Positions 22,917-30,937 of a DNA stretch of 32,540 bases are shown one piece after another. The notes under the pieces are model-generated. The model searched no databases and was not told the origin of the DNA. It saw only the letters and a list, made by a program, of their open reading frames with translations. This DNA is from an uncultured Hyphomicrobiales bacterium. GTDB taxonomy: Bacteria; Pseudomonadota; Alphaproteobacteria; Rhizobiales; Xanthobacteraceae. How positions within the stretch are numbered: position 1 is the stretch's first letter; each line of letters begins with the position of its first letter. The position numbers were made by a program, and so were the translations under genes. Location of the stretch: positions 1 through 32,540 of the forward strand of contig CAISIV010000053.1 in NCBI GenBank assembly GCA_903885555.1, written 5' to 3'.

Positions 22917-23654
22917 ATGACCAGTCCAGACGATCTCAAGCAACTCGCACCCACCGGCACGCTGCGTGGCGGCGTTGTCGCTGCACCCGCGGCTTCCGCC
23001 TTTTTCGTGCTCAAGAACGCCCAGGGTGCGCCGCACGGCGTCACCGTCGATCTGCTGCAGGCTTTCGCCGCGGCGTTGAAGCTGCCGCTCGAAATGCAGG
23101 TGTTCGACAATTCGGGGCAGGTGACCGACGCAGTCGCCAGCGGCCAATGCGACGTCGCCTTCATGCCGCGCGACACCACCCGCGAGGGCAAGGTCGACTT
23201 CGGCCCGGCCTATTATCTGATCGAGAGTACCTATCTGGTGCCGGCGGGTTCGAAAATTCAGTCGATCGACGAGGTCAACCGCACGGGCGTGCGCATCGTC
23301 GGCATTTCCAACACCACGACCGTGCGCAGCGCGCGGCGCACTGCGCCGAACGCCTCGGTCGAAGAAGTGCCGAGCGTCGATCTGATGACGACCATGGCGG
23401 CGGCCGGCGATGGCGATGCTTTCGCGCTGTCGCATGACTCGTTCGGCGGTTTGCTGCCGAAGCTGCCGGGGGCGCGGGTGCTGCCGGGCCATTTCCAGCA
23501 GACCGGCATTTCGGTCGCGGTGCCCAAAGGCCGTCCGGCCGCGCTGAAAATCGCCAGCGCTTTGCTGGAAGACGCCAAGAAATCCGGCACCGTGCGCCGC
23601 GCGCTCGATGCGGCTGGTTTCGCCGATGCCGAGGTTGCTCCGCCCGCTAACTAG
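22917..23654 (+). CDS. Solute-binding protein of the amino-acid family, no signal peptide
   Basis: This 245-residue protein has the SBP_bac_3 fold: LAPTGTLRGGVV at the start, GVTVDLLQAFAAALKLPLE, SGQCDVAFMPRDTTREGKVDFGPAY, and a second lobe from about 115. An in-frame stop at 22905 shows no signal peptide can be encoded. It should therefore stay in the cytoplasm, unlike transport binding proteins, unless exported by another route. No ABC permease or ATPase is nearby. Many Hyphomicrobiales have signal-less members opening with a similar LAPTG(T/V)LR, so this is a lineage type and not a broken gene. Its last 8 bp overlap the end of the convergent MFS gene. Confidence 0.82.
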   Translation: MTSPDDLKQLAPTGTLRGGVVAAPAASAFFVLKNAQGAPHGVTVDLLQAFAAALKLPLEMQVFDNSGQVTDAVASGQCDVAFMPRDTTREGKVDFGPAYYLIESTYLVPAGSKIQSIDEVNRTGVRIVGISNTTTVRSARRTAPNASVEEVPSVDLMTTMAAAGDGDAFALSHDSFGGLLPKLPGARVLPGHFQQTGISVAVPKGRPAALKIASALLEDAKKSGTVRRALDAAGFADAEVAPPAN

Positions 23655-24840
23655 TACGTGTTGCCCACTTTCGCGCGCCGCTGACGCCGAGATACAGCAG
23701 CGCCACACCGGCCAGCGTCCAGCAAACCGTTGGCGTCCATGCCAGCGCCGTCTTGAGCACAGGATCGGCATTGAAGCCGGTTGCCACTGCCGACATGCGG
23801 GCGAGCGTCGCCAAGGCGAGTGCCGAGAACAGCAGGCCCGACATGCGGCCTTCGCCGCCATTGGCGCCGACCGTGAAAGCCACCGTAAAGGCGCTCATCA
23901 GGATCGCGCCCCAGGCGGCGCCCGCCGCGAACTGCGCCGCCACCATTTGCTCAAGCCCTTGGGCGTAATGCGCGGCGAGGATCGCCAGCGCGCCGACCAG
24001 TGCGGCGGCGCCCATCACCGCGTAGCCGCCGACGCGCTTGGTGATAAGGCCCGCCGGGAACATCGATATGTTGAAACCGATCCAGAACACCGGCATCAGC
24101 CATTGCAGTTCGCTGACTTGCGTGAAGCGCAGGAAAAGCGGCGCGCTCTCCAGCGCGAAGTGGATCTGATAACCCAGCGCCAGCACGATCATGCCGAGCG
24201 CGAAGACGCTTGCCCGCGTCGTCATGGTGCCAAAGGCGGCGGGCGCAGCTGCTGGCTTTGTCTCCGGCGCAGAGGCCAGCATGCGTTCGGCCTTGATCAT
24301 GCCGAGCGTGGTCAGCACCAGCACGATACTCGCCACCGCAAAGGGTATCCGCGGGTCGACGTCGCGCAAGGCGATGGCGAGGTAGGGCGCGATCGCGCCG
24401 GCAATGCCGGTGCCGAGCAAGGCGAGGGCGGCGAGGAAGGGGATCTGCGGCTTGGCGGCGTATTTGCCGAGCAGCATCAGCGGCGGCGCGCGCAAGGCGG
24501 ACGAGGTGATCGTCCACACTACAGTGACTGCAATCAGCACGGCCGCGCCGGCGCCGGCGATAAAGGGTAGAGCCAGAAACGCCGCGCAGGAGACGGCGGT
24601 CGCTATCGCGACCCAGAAGCCGAGCCGTCCCAGCACCTTTGTCATCTTGTCGGCGGCGAGGCCGGTGGCAAAATCGCTGACGGTGAATATTGCCTGATCG
24701 AGCATCAGCAACAGGATCACTGCCGCAGGCGCGATGCCGGCAGCAGAGGCGAGCTTCGGCAGATAGATGACGTAGACCGTCCAGCACAGCGTGAAGAACA
24801 GCTGCAGGACCGCCAGATACCAGCCGAAGCGCTGCGTCAC
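23647..24840 (-). CDS. MFS transporter
   Basis: The 397-residue protein has about twelve hydrophobic segments in two halves separated by a polar Ala/Pro stretch (SAPETKPAAAPAAF, about 190-205). ATGLAADKMTKVLGRLGF after the second segment is the A-motif region (D-R/K-x-G-R). It would move a small molecule across the inner membrane; the substrate is unknown. The GTG start has GGGG a few bases upstream and lies 11 bp after the quinone-reductase stop, so the two are co-transcribed, perhaps for export of a compound related to the reductase. Confidence 0.85.
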   Translation of the reverse strand: MTQRFGWYLAVLQLFFTLCWTVYVIYLPKLASAAGIAPAAVILLLMLDQAIFTVSDFATGLAADKMTKVLGRLGFWVAIATAVSCAAFLALPFIAGAGAAVLIAVTVVWTITSSALRAPPLMLLGKYAAKPQIPFLAALALLGTGIAGAIAPYLAIALRDVDPRIPFAVASIVLVLTTLGMIKAERMLASAPETKPAAAPAAFGTMTTRASVFALGMIVLALGYQIHFALESAPLFLRFTQVSELQWLMPVFWIGFNISMFPAGLITKRVGGYAVMGAAALVGALAILAAHYAQGLEQMVAAQFAAGAAWGAILMSAFTVAFTVGANGGEGRMSGLLFSALALATLARMSAVATGFNADPVLKTALAWTPTVCWTLAGVALLYLGVSGARKWATRTS

Positions 24841-24851
24841 GGGGATCCCCG

Positions 24852-25826
24852 TTACATCGTCACAATGACATTGCCGACCGAAACTTTTTCCACCGCTTCG
24901 TGCGCCGCCACGATGTCGTTCAGCGGGAACGTCTGCTTGGCGATGCGGTGCTTCAGCGTGTCATGCTCCAGCGCGGCGGTGATGGCGGTGACCGCCCGTT
25001 GCCGTTCACCCGCGTCGAGCTCGTAGACGATGAAGAACTGGTACCGCGTCGCGTTCGGGATGCCGAAGCCGGCCGGGATCGTCGCCTGGGGATTGGACGT
25101 TCCGTAGATGATGACGTTGCCCTTGGCTTTAAGCACGGAGGCGACGTATTTGGCGTTGCTGGCGATGTCCATGTCGATGATGGCGTCGACCGGCTTGTTG
25201 CCGGTGATCGCCATCACGCGCGCGGGCACATCTTCGGTTTTGTAGTCGACGGTGTGGTCGGCGCCGACCTCGCGCGCCATCGCCGCTTTGTCCGGTGAGG
25301 AAACGGTGGCGATGACGGTCGCGCCCAGCGCCTTGGCGAACTGGATGACGTATTGGCCGACCGCGCCGGCGCCGCCGGTCACCAGCACAATGCTGCCTTT
25401 GCCGATCTCGGCGAGCGCGACGGCGTGATAGGCCGTCATCGCCGGAATGCCGAGGCAGGCGCCGACGTCGAAGCCGACCTGATCCGGCAGCTTCACCGCC
25501 TGGATTGCCGGCAGCACGATGTATTCTGCCGCCGTGCCGAACGGCCGCTTCCATTGGCCGTTCCAGACCCAGACGCGCTCGCCGATGCGCGACTTCGCCA
25601 CGCCGTCGCCGACTTGGTCGATCACACCGGCGCCGTCGCTGTGCGGAATGAGTTGCGGCCAGGCGATCTTGCGGCTGCCCTGGCGGCCTTTGACGTCGGA
25701 TGGGTTGACGCCGGAGGTGGCGAGCTTGACGCGCACCTCGCCGGGGCCGGCCTGCGGTGTTGCTATCTCGCCAACTTTGAGTACGTCACGCGCCGAACCG
25801 TTCGCTTCGTAATATGCCGCCTTCAT
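24852..25826 (-). CDS. NADPH:quinone reductase-like zinc-less MDR protein
   Basis: The 324-residue protein belongs to the medium-chain reductase family, quinone-oxidoreductase branch. It has the N-terminal GroES-like part (GEVRVKLATSGVNPSDVKGRQG), PHSDGAGVI, and the nucleotide site VTGGAGAVGQYVIQFAKALG at about 147-166, followed by the VSS segment suited to NADPH. No catalytic zinc cysteines or structural four-cysteine zinc loop are seen, as expected. It probably reduces quinones or enones in the cytoplasm. The ATG has GGGGGA about 7 nt upstream. A 24-bp near-perfect palindrome lies 10 bp before the start, so an HTH repressor may control this reductase-MFS operon. Confidence 0.92.
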   Translation of the reverse strand: MKAAYYEANGSARDVLKVGEIATPQAGPGEVRVKLATSGVNPSDVKGRQGSRKIAWPQLIPHSDGAGVIDQVGDGVAKSRIGERVWVWNGQWKRPFGTAAEYIVLPAIQAVKLPDQVGFDVGACLGIPAMTAYHAVALAEIGKGSIVLVTGGAGAVGQYVIQFAKALGATVIATVSSPDKAAMAREVGADHTVDYKTEDVPARVMAITGNKPVDAIIDMDIASNAKYVASVLKAKGNVIIYGTSNPQATIPAGFGIPNATRYQFFIVYELDAGERQRAVTAITAALEHDTLKHRIAKQTFPLNDIVAAHEAVEKVSVGNVIVTM

Positions 25827-25836
25827 GCAAAATCCC

Positions 25837-25860
25837 CCGTGTCAGGGAACCCTAACACGG
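25837..25860. promoter_or_regulatory. 24-bp palindrome ahead of the quinone reductase gene
   Basis: The two halves pair perfectly except for one C-A mismatch: CCGTGT-C-AGGG, AA centre, CCCT-A-ACACGG. It overlaps the upstream edge of the reductase's ribosome binding site region. It fits either an operator for a dimeric repressor (TetR/HxlR style) or a hairpin terminator for the small gene upstream on the same strand (followed there by GGGGATTTTG). Confidence 0.5.
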
Positions 25861-25892
25861 AGGACGGTCGCTTGAAGCGGCTGCGCGAGCCG

Positions 25893-26093
25893 TCAGCCGG
25901 CGAGGCGGGTCCACTCCGACCGGGCCTTCTCGGTCAGGTGCTGCCAGTTGGTATTGACGATGTCCCAGTTGACCATCGGGCGCTGAGCGCTCGCCGTCGA
26001 ATTCGCGGCATCGAGCGCATTGTGCGAGTCATAAAGATAGGCGCCACCGATCGTCAGGCAGGCGCCGAGAATAATTCCGAACAGAACGCGCAT
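25893..26093 (-). CDS. 66-residue membrane-anchored protein under EcfG promoter
   Basis: The protein begins MRVLFGIILGACLTIGGAYLYDS, one N-terminal membrane helix. About 45 soluble residues follow, with conserved-looking aromatic positions (VNWDIVNTNWQHLTEKARSEWTRL). I know such small proteins from Bradyrhizobium-type genomes but no function. A GGAAC-N17-CGTT promoter ends 30 bp before the start codon, placing it in the general stress response. It should sit in the inner membrane with its tail in the periplasm. Confidence 0.75.
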   Translation of the reverse strand: MRVLFGIILGACLTIGGAYLYDSHNALDAANSTASAQRPMVNWDIVNTNWQHLTEKARSEWTRLAG

Positions 26094-26123
26094 GGTGAAC
26101 CTCCACTTAAATCCCGCAGGCAG

Positions 26124-26149
26124 AACGCGGGGTGAGGCCTTAAAGTTCC
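26124..26149 (-). promoter_or_regulatory. EcfG (general stress) promoter of the 66-residue protein gene
   Basis: On the minus strand GGAAC (complement of 26145-26149), 17 bp, then CGTT (complement of 26124-26127): a full consensus match with the 17-bp spacer variant. The -10 element ends 30 bp before the start codon. Confidence 0.75.
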
Positions 26150-26307
26150 CCCAGGGCGCTGCCGGCCCGCCCTTAAGGGAAACACCTTTCCCAGCCTGTC
26201 ATAAGGCCTGGTTCCCTGTGGAAACAATGTTGTAAGTAATTGATATTACTGTAATTTATCCTTCAAAAACTTCGCCCGAAATTAAAATTGTCTGCTATAT
26301 TGTGGCC

Positions 26308-26817
26308 ATGAACAGAGAGACAGCAAAAACCGCGAAGCGGTCCCCCAAGGCGGTCGCAAAGACCGCCGCGAAAACAGCCGTACGTTCCGTCAAGAAGCCT
26401 GCCAAGGCCGAAAAGACAGCCCGCGGCGCTGACAAGAAGGCTTCCAAGTCGGCCCGCAGCCCTGTCGGCAAGATGGCCGAGACCGCACGCGCCCTGATGG
26501 GTGCCGCGCGCGCCTCGAAGGCCGCAGCCGCAGCTGCCGCGGCGGCCAAGCCTGCCGCGACGCCGCCCAAGATGATCCGGACCGTCAGCCCGCCGGTGCA
26601 GCCGGTTGCGCCCGAGATCGTGCTCAAGAGTCACAAATACCAGGTCGGCGAGACGGTCTACTTCACGTCGCCGACGTTCGGCCGGGCCGCCGCCAGCGGC
26701 AGCTATACGGTGGTCAAGCTGTTGCCGTCGGAGAGCGACGACTACCAGTACCGCATCAAGAGTTCCGGCGAGGCGTTCGAGCGCGTGGCCAAGGAAAGCC
26801 AGCTCGAGAAGATTTGA
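26308..26817 (+). CDS. Histone-H1-like tail fused to a small SH3-like domain
   Basis: The 169-residue protein has a Lys/Ala/Arg-rich N-terminal half (about 1-85). It shows the KK-A-A-K composition of bacterial H1-like proteins (KTAAKTAVRSVKKPAKAEK) and a nine-alanine run. After a Pro-rich hinge comes a compact domain (about 108-169): HKYQVGETVYFTSPTFGR, SGSYTVVKLLPSESDDYQYR and EAFERVAKESQLE. This C-terminal pattern is a small conserved domain I recall in many Hyphomicrobiales proteins, usually without a basic tail. The tail suggests DNA or RNA binding in the nucleoid. No ribosome binding site is visible and TATATT (26296-26301) lies just before the ATG, so the transcript may be leaderless. 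Confidence 0.75.
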   Translation: MNRETAKTAKRSPKAVAKTAAKTAVRSVKKPAKAEKTARGADKKASKSARSPVGKMAETARALMGAARASKAAAAAAAAAKPAATPPKMIRTVSPPVQPVAPEIVLKSHKYQVGETVYFTSPTFGRAAASGSYTVVKLLPSESDDYQYRIKSSGEAFERVAKESQLEKI

Positions 26818-26852
26818 GCCGTTTGCGGTTCGCGCTTCCCAAACAGATCATG

Positions 26853-26883
26853 CCCCGGCCCATCGCGGCCGGGGTTTCGCTTT
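26853..26883 (+). terminator. Rho-independent terminator after the histone-like gene
   Basis: A perfect 8-bp stem CCCCGGCC / GGCCGGGG (26853-26860 and 26867-26874) with loop CATCGC is followed by TTTCGCTTT. It stands 36 bp after the stop codon. Confidence 0.8.
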
Positions 26884-27025
26884 ACGGCAGCCAGCAGGGC
26901 GTCTTCGGGCTATAATCACCGGCCGGGCGTGATATCGCTCCGCTCCAAACTTGGAATAACAAGCCGGAATAAAACGCGGCGCCGCGACCTAATTACAAGT
27001 CTGATCAAAAGCTTCTGGAGGATTC

Positions 27026-27991
27026 ATGTTCAAACTTCTTCGCATCGCCGCACTGGCAACGGCCGCCGCTCTGCTGGCGTTGCCTGCCGCGGCGCAGAAT
27101 TACCCCAACCGCACCGTCAAGCTGGTGGTGCCGTTCGGCGCCGGCGGTCCGGCCGACGTTTATGCCCGCGTGCTGGCGCAGCATCTCTCCGAGGAAACCA
27201 AGCAGTCCTTCATCATCGAGAACCGTCCGGGTGCGGGCGCGCTGATCGGTACAGACCTTGTCGCGAAGTCGACGCCCGATGGCTACACGCTGCTGGTGAT
27301 GTCGAACACGCAGACGACCAACGAGTCGCTGCTGTCCAACAAGCCCTACGAACTGATGCGCGACTTCGTGCCGGTGGCGCCGATCAATTCGTCCGACCTG
27401 CTGATGGTCATCCATCCGTCGGTCGAAGCAAAGACCGTCGCCGAATTCATCGCGCTGGCCAAGAAGGATCCGGGCAAGCTCAACTACGCCTCGTCGGGCC
27501 CCGGCACGCCGTACCACATGGCCGGCGAACTTTTTAAGGCGATGAGCAAGACCGACATCGTCCACGTGCCGCACAAGGCCTCGGGCGACGCGCGCAACAG
27601 CGTCTTGTCCGGCAATGTGCAGATGATGCTCGACGCCGTCACCACGATGTCCGAACTCGCCAAAGGCGGGCAGGTGCGTGCGCTCGCCACGACCGGCCTG
27701 ACGCGCAATGCGCTGACGCCGAACCTGCCGACCGTTGCCGAAACTGTGCCGGGCTACGAAGCCACCATCTGGCTCGGCGTCATGGCGCCGAAGGGCACGC
27801 CGAAGGATGTCATCGCGTTCCTCAACGCGACGATCACCAAGGTCGTCAACCTTCCGGCGGTCAAGGAAGCCTGGGCCAAGCAGGGCGCCGTGCCGATGGT
27901 CAAGACGCCGGACGAATTCGATGCCTATCTGCGCAAGGACATCGACAAGTGGGCTGACGTCGTGAAGGTCTCCGGCGCCAAGGTGCAGTAA
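27026..27991 (+). CDS. Tripartite tricarboxylate transporter (Bug/TctC) binding protein, orphan
   Basis: The 321-residue periplasmic protein has a signal peptide (about 1-23, LPAAAQ) and the complete Bug pattern: YPNRTVKLVVPFGAGGPADV, ENRPGAGALIGTDLVAKSTPDGYTLL, KLNYASSGPGTPYHMAGELF, VPHKASGDARNSVLSG, and PTVAETVPGYEATIWLGVMAPKGTP. Such proteins bind carboxylates or other small acids and normally feed a TctA-TctB permease. No tctA or tctB gene is in the window, as is common for the many orphan members in this lineage. The start has GGAGG about 6 nt upstream. The next gene begins 9 bp after the stop. Confidence 0.93.
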   Translation: MFKLLRIAALATAAALLALPAAAQNYPNRTVKLVVPFGAGGPADVYARVLAQHLSEETKQSFIIENRPGAGALIGTDLVAKSTPDGYTLLVMSNTQTTNESLLSNKPYELMRDFVPVAPINSSDLLMVIHPSVEAKTVAEFIALAKKDPGKLNYASSGPGTPYHMAGELFKAMSKTDIVHVPHKASGDARNSVLSGNVQMMLDAVTTMSELAKGGQVRALATTGLTRNALTPNLPTVAETVPGYEATIWLGVMAPKGTPKDVIAFLNATITKVVNLPAVKEAWAKQGAVPMVKTPDEFDAYLRKDIDKWADVVKVSGAKVQ

Positions 27992-28000
27992 ACCAAAATC

Positions 28001-28852
28001 ATGAACCTAGACCGCGTTCTCAACGGACTGCTCAAGCTGGCGATCGCCCTCGCGGTGTTCGCCGGCGGCGCGCTGGCCGTTGTTGCCGTGGTCAACACGA
28101 TGACATTGGACCGCGACGCGGCCGACCGCCGCGCGCTGATCCAGCGCCACACCGAACTCAACCTCGGCGCCATGGCGCCGGGGTCGGCGCTGGCCTGTCT
28201 CGACGCCGGGGCGGGCGAGGCGGTCGAGAGCGCCTGTGAAGCCAAAGTCTTTGCCGATCCGCGAAGTGCCGCCGCCGCCGTGGCCTACACCGCGGCGCGG
28301 TTGGCATTGCTGGCGGAGGCGCACACGACGCAGCCTTCGGTGCTCGCCGTCATGGCCGCCACGCAGCGCGCCGTCGAACTCGATCGCTATGGTTTTGCCG
28401 CCCATGTGCTGGCGGCCCGCGACGGCTGCACCGCCGAGCAATGCGCGGCCTTCGCCTGGTTGCACGACACGGCAGTGCTCAAGGCTAATCTGAAAGCGCA
28501 AGCCTACGACCAGTATGTATCGCGCTATGCCGCGGCCTGGAACAGGATCGAGCCCGAGAAGCAGGTGCCGGTCGCTGCCGCGCAACCTGATCAGCGTAAT
28601 GCGCCGGGCGCTCCGATCGCAGCCGTGCAGGGCGAACCCTCGCAGGCGTCCGGCGTACCGGTCTCGGGCAAATACGATTTCCCGTCGGCGGCCTCGATCC
28701 CGCCGGTCAGCATCATGAATACCGAGCCGGCGCTGCCGAAGGGTCCGGCACCGCAGTCCAAGGCGGAAGATGAGGCCGCCGTGCCGGTGCCGCCCAAGCG
28801 TCCGCAGACCCAGGCCGCGACGCCGGCGCCCGCCGCTCCACAGGCGCGATAA
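28001..28852 (+). CDS. Membrane-anchored protein of unknown function with Pro/Ala-rich tail
   Basis: The 283-residue protein has an N-terminal membrane helix (about 11-33), then a helical periplasmic domain of about 150 residues. Two cysteine pairs (ALACLDAG with ESACEAK; RDGCTAEQCAAFAWLH) could form disulfides. From about residue 190 a disordered Pro/Ala/Gln tail runs to the end. I do not recognise a named family, though similar proteins occur in Bradyrhizobium-like genomes. It begins 9 bp after the Bug protein gene, so they share a transcript, but a functional link is not evident. Confidence 0.72.
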   Translation: MNLDRVLNGLLKLAIALAVFAGGALAVVAVVNTMTLDRDAADRRALIQRHTELNLGAMAPGSALACLDAGAGEAVESACEAKVFADPRSAAAAVAYTAARLALLAEAHTTQPSVLAVMAATQRAVELDRYGFAAHVLAARDGCTAEQCAAFAWLHDTAVLKANLKAQAYDQYVSRYAAAWNRIEPEKQVPVAAAQPDQRNAPGAPIAAVQGEPSQASGVPVSGKYDFPSAASIPPVSIMNTEPALPKGPAPQSKAEDEAAVPVPPKRPQTQAATPAPAAPQAR

Positions 28853-28857
28853 AGATT

Positions 28858-28941
28858 GTCATGGCTGGGCTTGTCCCGGCCATCCACGTCTTGCTTTGCT
28901 GTGACGAAGACGTGGATGCCCGGCCCAAGGCCGGGCATGAC
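28858..28941. repeat. 84-bp imperfect inverted repeat (REP-like)
   Basis: Arms of about 35 nt start GTCATGGCTGGGCTTGTCCC and end AAGGCCGGGCATGAC, and both contain CATCCACGTCTT or its complement, around a short centre GCTTTGCTGTGAC. Mismatches are mainly in the outer third. I recall this as a dispersed intergenic element in Bradyrhizobium/Rhodopseudomonas-type genomes. It ends 23 bp before mccA and may form a transcript-end or leader structure. Confidence 0.8.
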
Positions 28942-28964
28942 GGTTAGAGAAGCCCGGGCTTTTA

Positions 28965-30923
28965 ATGTTCACATCCGTCCTGATCGCCAATCGCGGCGAG
29001 ATCGCCTGCCGCATTGCCCGCACCGCGAAGCGGCTGGGGCTGCGCACCATCGCGGTCTATTCGGCCGCCGATGCTAACGCGCTGCATGTGCGCCTGTGCG
29101 ACGAGGCGCAGCCAATCGGTCCTTCGCCCGCCGCCGAGAGCTATCTCGTCATCGATAAACTGATCGCCGCCGCCAAAGCCGCGCGCGCCGACTGTGTCCA
29201 TCCCGGCTACGGCTTCCTGTCGGAGAACGCCGCTTTCGCCGAAGCTTGCGCCGACGCCGGCATCGCCTTCGTCGGGCCGCCGCCGTCGGCGATGCGCGCG
29301 ATGGGTCTGAAGGACCGCGCCAAGGCCCTGATGGAGAAAGCCGGCGTGCCGGTGGTGCCGGGCTATCACGGCGACATGCAGGAGCCGAAGTTCCTGAGCC
29401 GCAAGGCTTACGAGATCGGCTATCCGGTTCTGATCAAGGCGGTTGCTGGCGGCGGCGGCAAGGGCATGCGCCGCGTCGACAAACATGCCGACTTCGACAC
29501 TGCGCTCGCCGGCGCGATGCGCGAAGCCAAGGCCGCGTTCGGCGACGAGCGCGTGCTGATCGAGAAATACGTCACCGCGCCGCGCCACATCGAGATGCAG
29601 ATCTTCGCCGACAGTCATGGCAACGCCATTCATCTCAACGAACGCGACTGCTCGCTGCAGCGCCGCCATCAGAAAGTGATCGAGGAAGCGCCGGCGCCCG
29701 GCATGAGCGCGCAATTGCGCGCAACGATGGGGCAGGCGGCGGTCGCCGCGGCGAAGGCGGCGGGCTATGTCGGCGCCGGCACCGTGGAGTTCATCGCCGA
29801 CGGCACGGGCGGGCTGAAAGCCGACGGCTTCTGGTTCATGGAAATGAACACGCGGCTGCAGGTCGAGCATCCGGTGACGGAAGCGATCACCGGGCTGGAT
29901 CTGGTCGAGTGGCAATTCCGAATTGCGGCGGGCGAAAAGCTGCCGCTGACGCAGGACAAGGTGCCGCTGCATGGCCACGCCGTCGAGGCGCGGCTCTATG
30001 CCGAAGACCCCGAGCGCGGTTTCCTGCCATCGACCGGCAAGCTCATCGCTTTGCATTTCCCGCACGTCAAAGCCCTGCGCGTCGATACCGGTGTCGAGCA
30101 GGGTGACGAGGTCACGCCGTTTTACGATCCGATGATCGCCAAGCTGATCGCGCATGGCACGACGCGCGTACAGGCGCTGGACACCCTCGCCGACGCCCTC
30201 GACAAGACAATCGTCATCGGCCCGCGCAGCAATGCCGGGTTTCTGAGTCGCTTGTGCCGCGCGCAGGAATTCCGCGACGGCGCTTTCGACACCGGTTTCA
30301 TCGACCGCAATCTCGGCGCACTCAAGGCCGAACCGCAGAGTCTCGATCATGCCGCGGCTGCGGCCGGCGCGCGCGAATTGCTGGCGCTTGAGCGCGCCCG
30401 CATTGCCGCGTCGCGCGATGCCGACGAGCCGGCGTCGCCCTGGGACGCCGGTGACGGTTTCCAGTTGTCCGGCACGCGCCAGCTGTCTTTGCCGATCCTC
30501 GCCGATGGTGAGAAAGCAACCGCGCAAATTTTGCACGAACCGTCCGGTCCGGTGGTCGCGGTCGATGGGGTTCCGGCAGCGGTGGACGCTATCGCGGTTG
30601 CCGCGGGCGAGGCGGTCTACGTGCTGCGCCACGGCCGCCAGACCAAGGTTTCATTGCGCGATACGGCTGCCGACGCGGCTGGGGATCACGGCGGTGGCGG
30701 CCTTGTGCGCGCGCCGATGCATGGCAAGGTGCTCGGCATCTTTGTGGAGAAGGGGCAGGCCGTGACGCGCGGTCAACGTCTCGCCATCATCGAGGCCATG
30801 AAGATGGAGCACACGCTGACGGCGGCGATCGACGGCACCGTCAGCGAGATCGCGGTCACGGTGGATGCGCAAGTCGGCGAGGGCGCCAAGGTGATGGTGA
30901 TTACGCCCTCAGTGCAAAAGTAA
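28965..30923 (+). CDS. mccA: 3-Methylcrotonyl-CoA carboxylase alpha subunit (biotin carboxylase + carrier)
   Basis: The 652-residue protein carries out ATP-dependent carboxylation of its own biotin for the beta subunit. In order it has the biotin-carboxylase N-domain (MFTSVLIANRGEIACRI), the ATP-grasp with KAVAGGGGKGMRRV (about 157-170) and EMNTRLQVEHPVTE (about 290-303), and RLYAEDPERGFLPSTG. A middle domain that contacts the beta subunit follows, then a C-terminal biotinyl domain with EAMKMEHT; the biotinylated lysine is K613. Size and domain order fit MCC alpha, with propionyl- or geranyl-CoA carboxylase alpha as alternatives. The mccB and ivd genes on the same strand make the leucine pathway most likely. 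A weak ribosome binding site precedes the ATG. Confidence 0.93.
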   Translation: MFTSVLIANRGEIACRIARTAKRLGLRTIAVYSAADANALHVRLCDEAQPIGPSPAAESYLVIDKLIAAAKAARADCVHPGYGFLSENAAFAEACADAGIAFVGPPPSAMRAMGLKDRAKALMEKAGVPVVPGYHGDMQEPKFLSRKAYEIGYPVLIKAVAGGGGKGMRRVDKHADFDTALAGAMREAKAAFGDERVLIEKYVTAPRHIEMQIFADSHGNAIHLNERDCSLQRRHQKVIEEAPAPGMSAQLRATMGQAAVAAAKAAGYVGAGTVEFIADGTGGLKADGFWFMEMNTRLQVEHPVTEAITGLDLVEWQFRIAAGEKLPLTQDKVPLHGHAVEARLYAEDPERGFLPSTGKLIALHFPHVKALRVDTGVEQGDEVTPFYDPMIAKLIAHGTTRVQALDTLADALDKTIVIGPRSNAGFLSRLCRAQEFRDGAFDTGFIDRNLGALKAEPQSLDHAAAAAGARELLALERARIAASRDADEPASPWDAGDGFQLSGTRQLSLPILADGEKATAQILHEPSGPVVAVDGVPAAVDAIAVAAGEAVYVLRHGRQTKVSLRDTAADAAGDHGGGGLVRAPMHGKVLGIFVEKGQAVTRGQRLAIIEAMKMEHTLTAAIDGTVSEIAVTVDAQVGEGAKVMVITPSVQK

Positions 30924-30937
30924 GAGACGAGTAGAGA

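Noticed and set aside
28962-30632. 556-codon minus-strand open frame opposite mccA
   Set aside because: Shadow of the mccA gene; no recognisable domain and no ribosome binding site.
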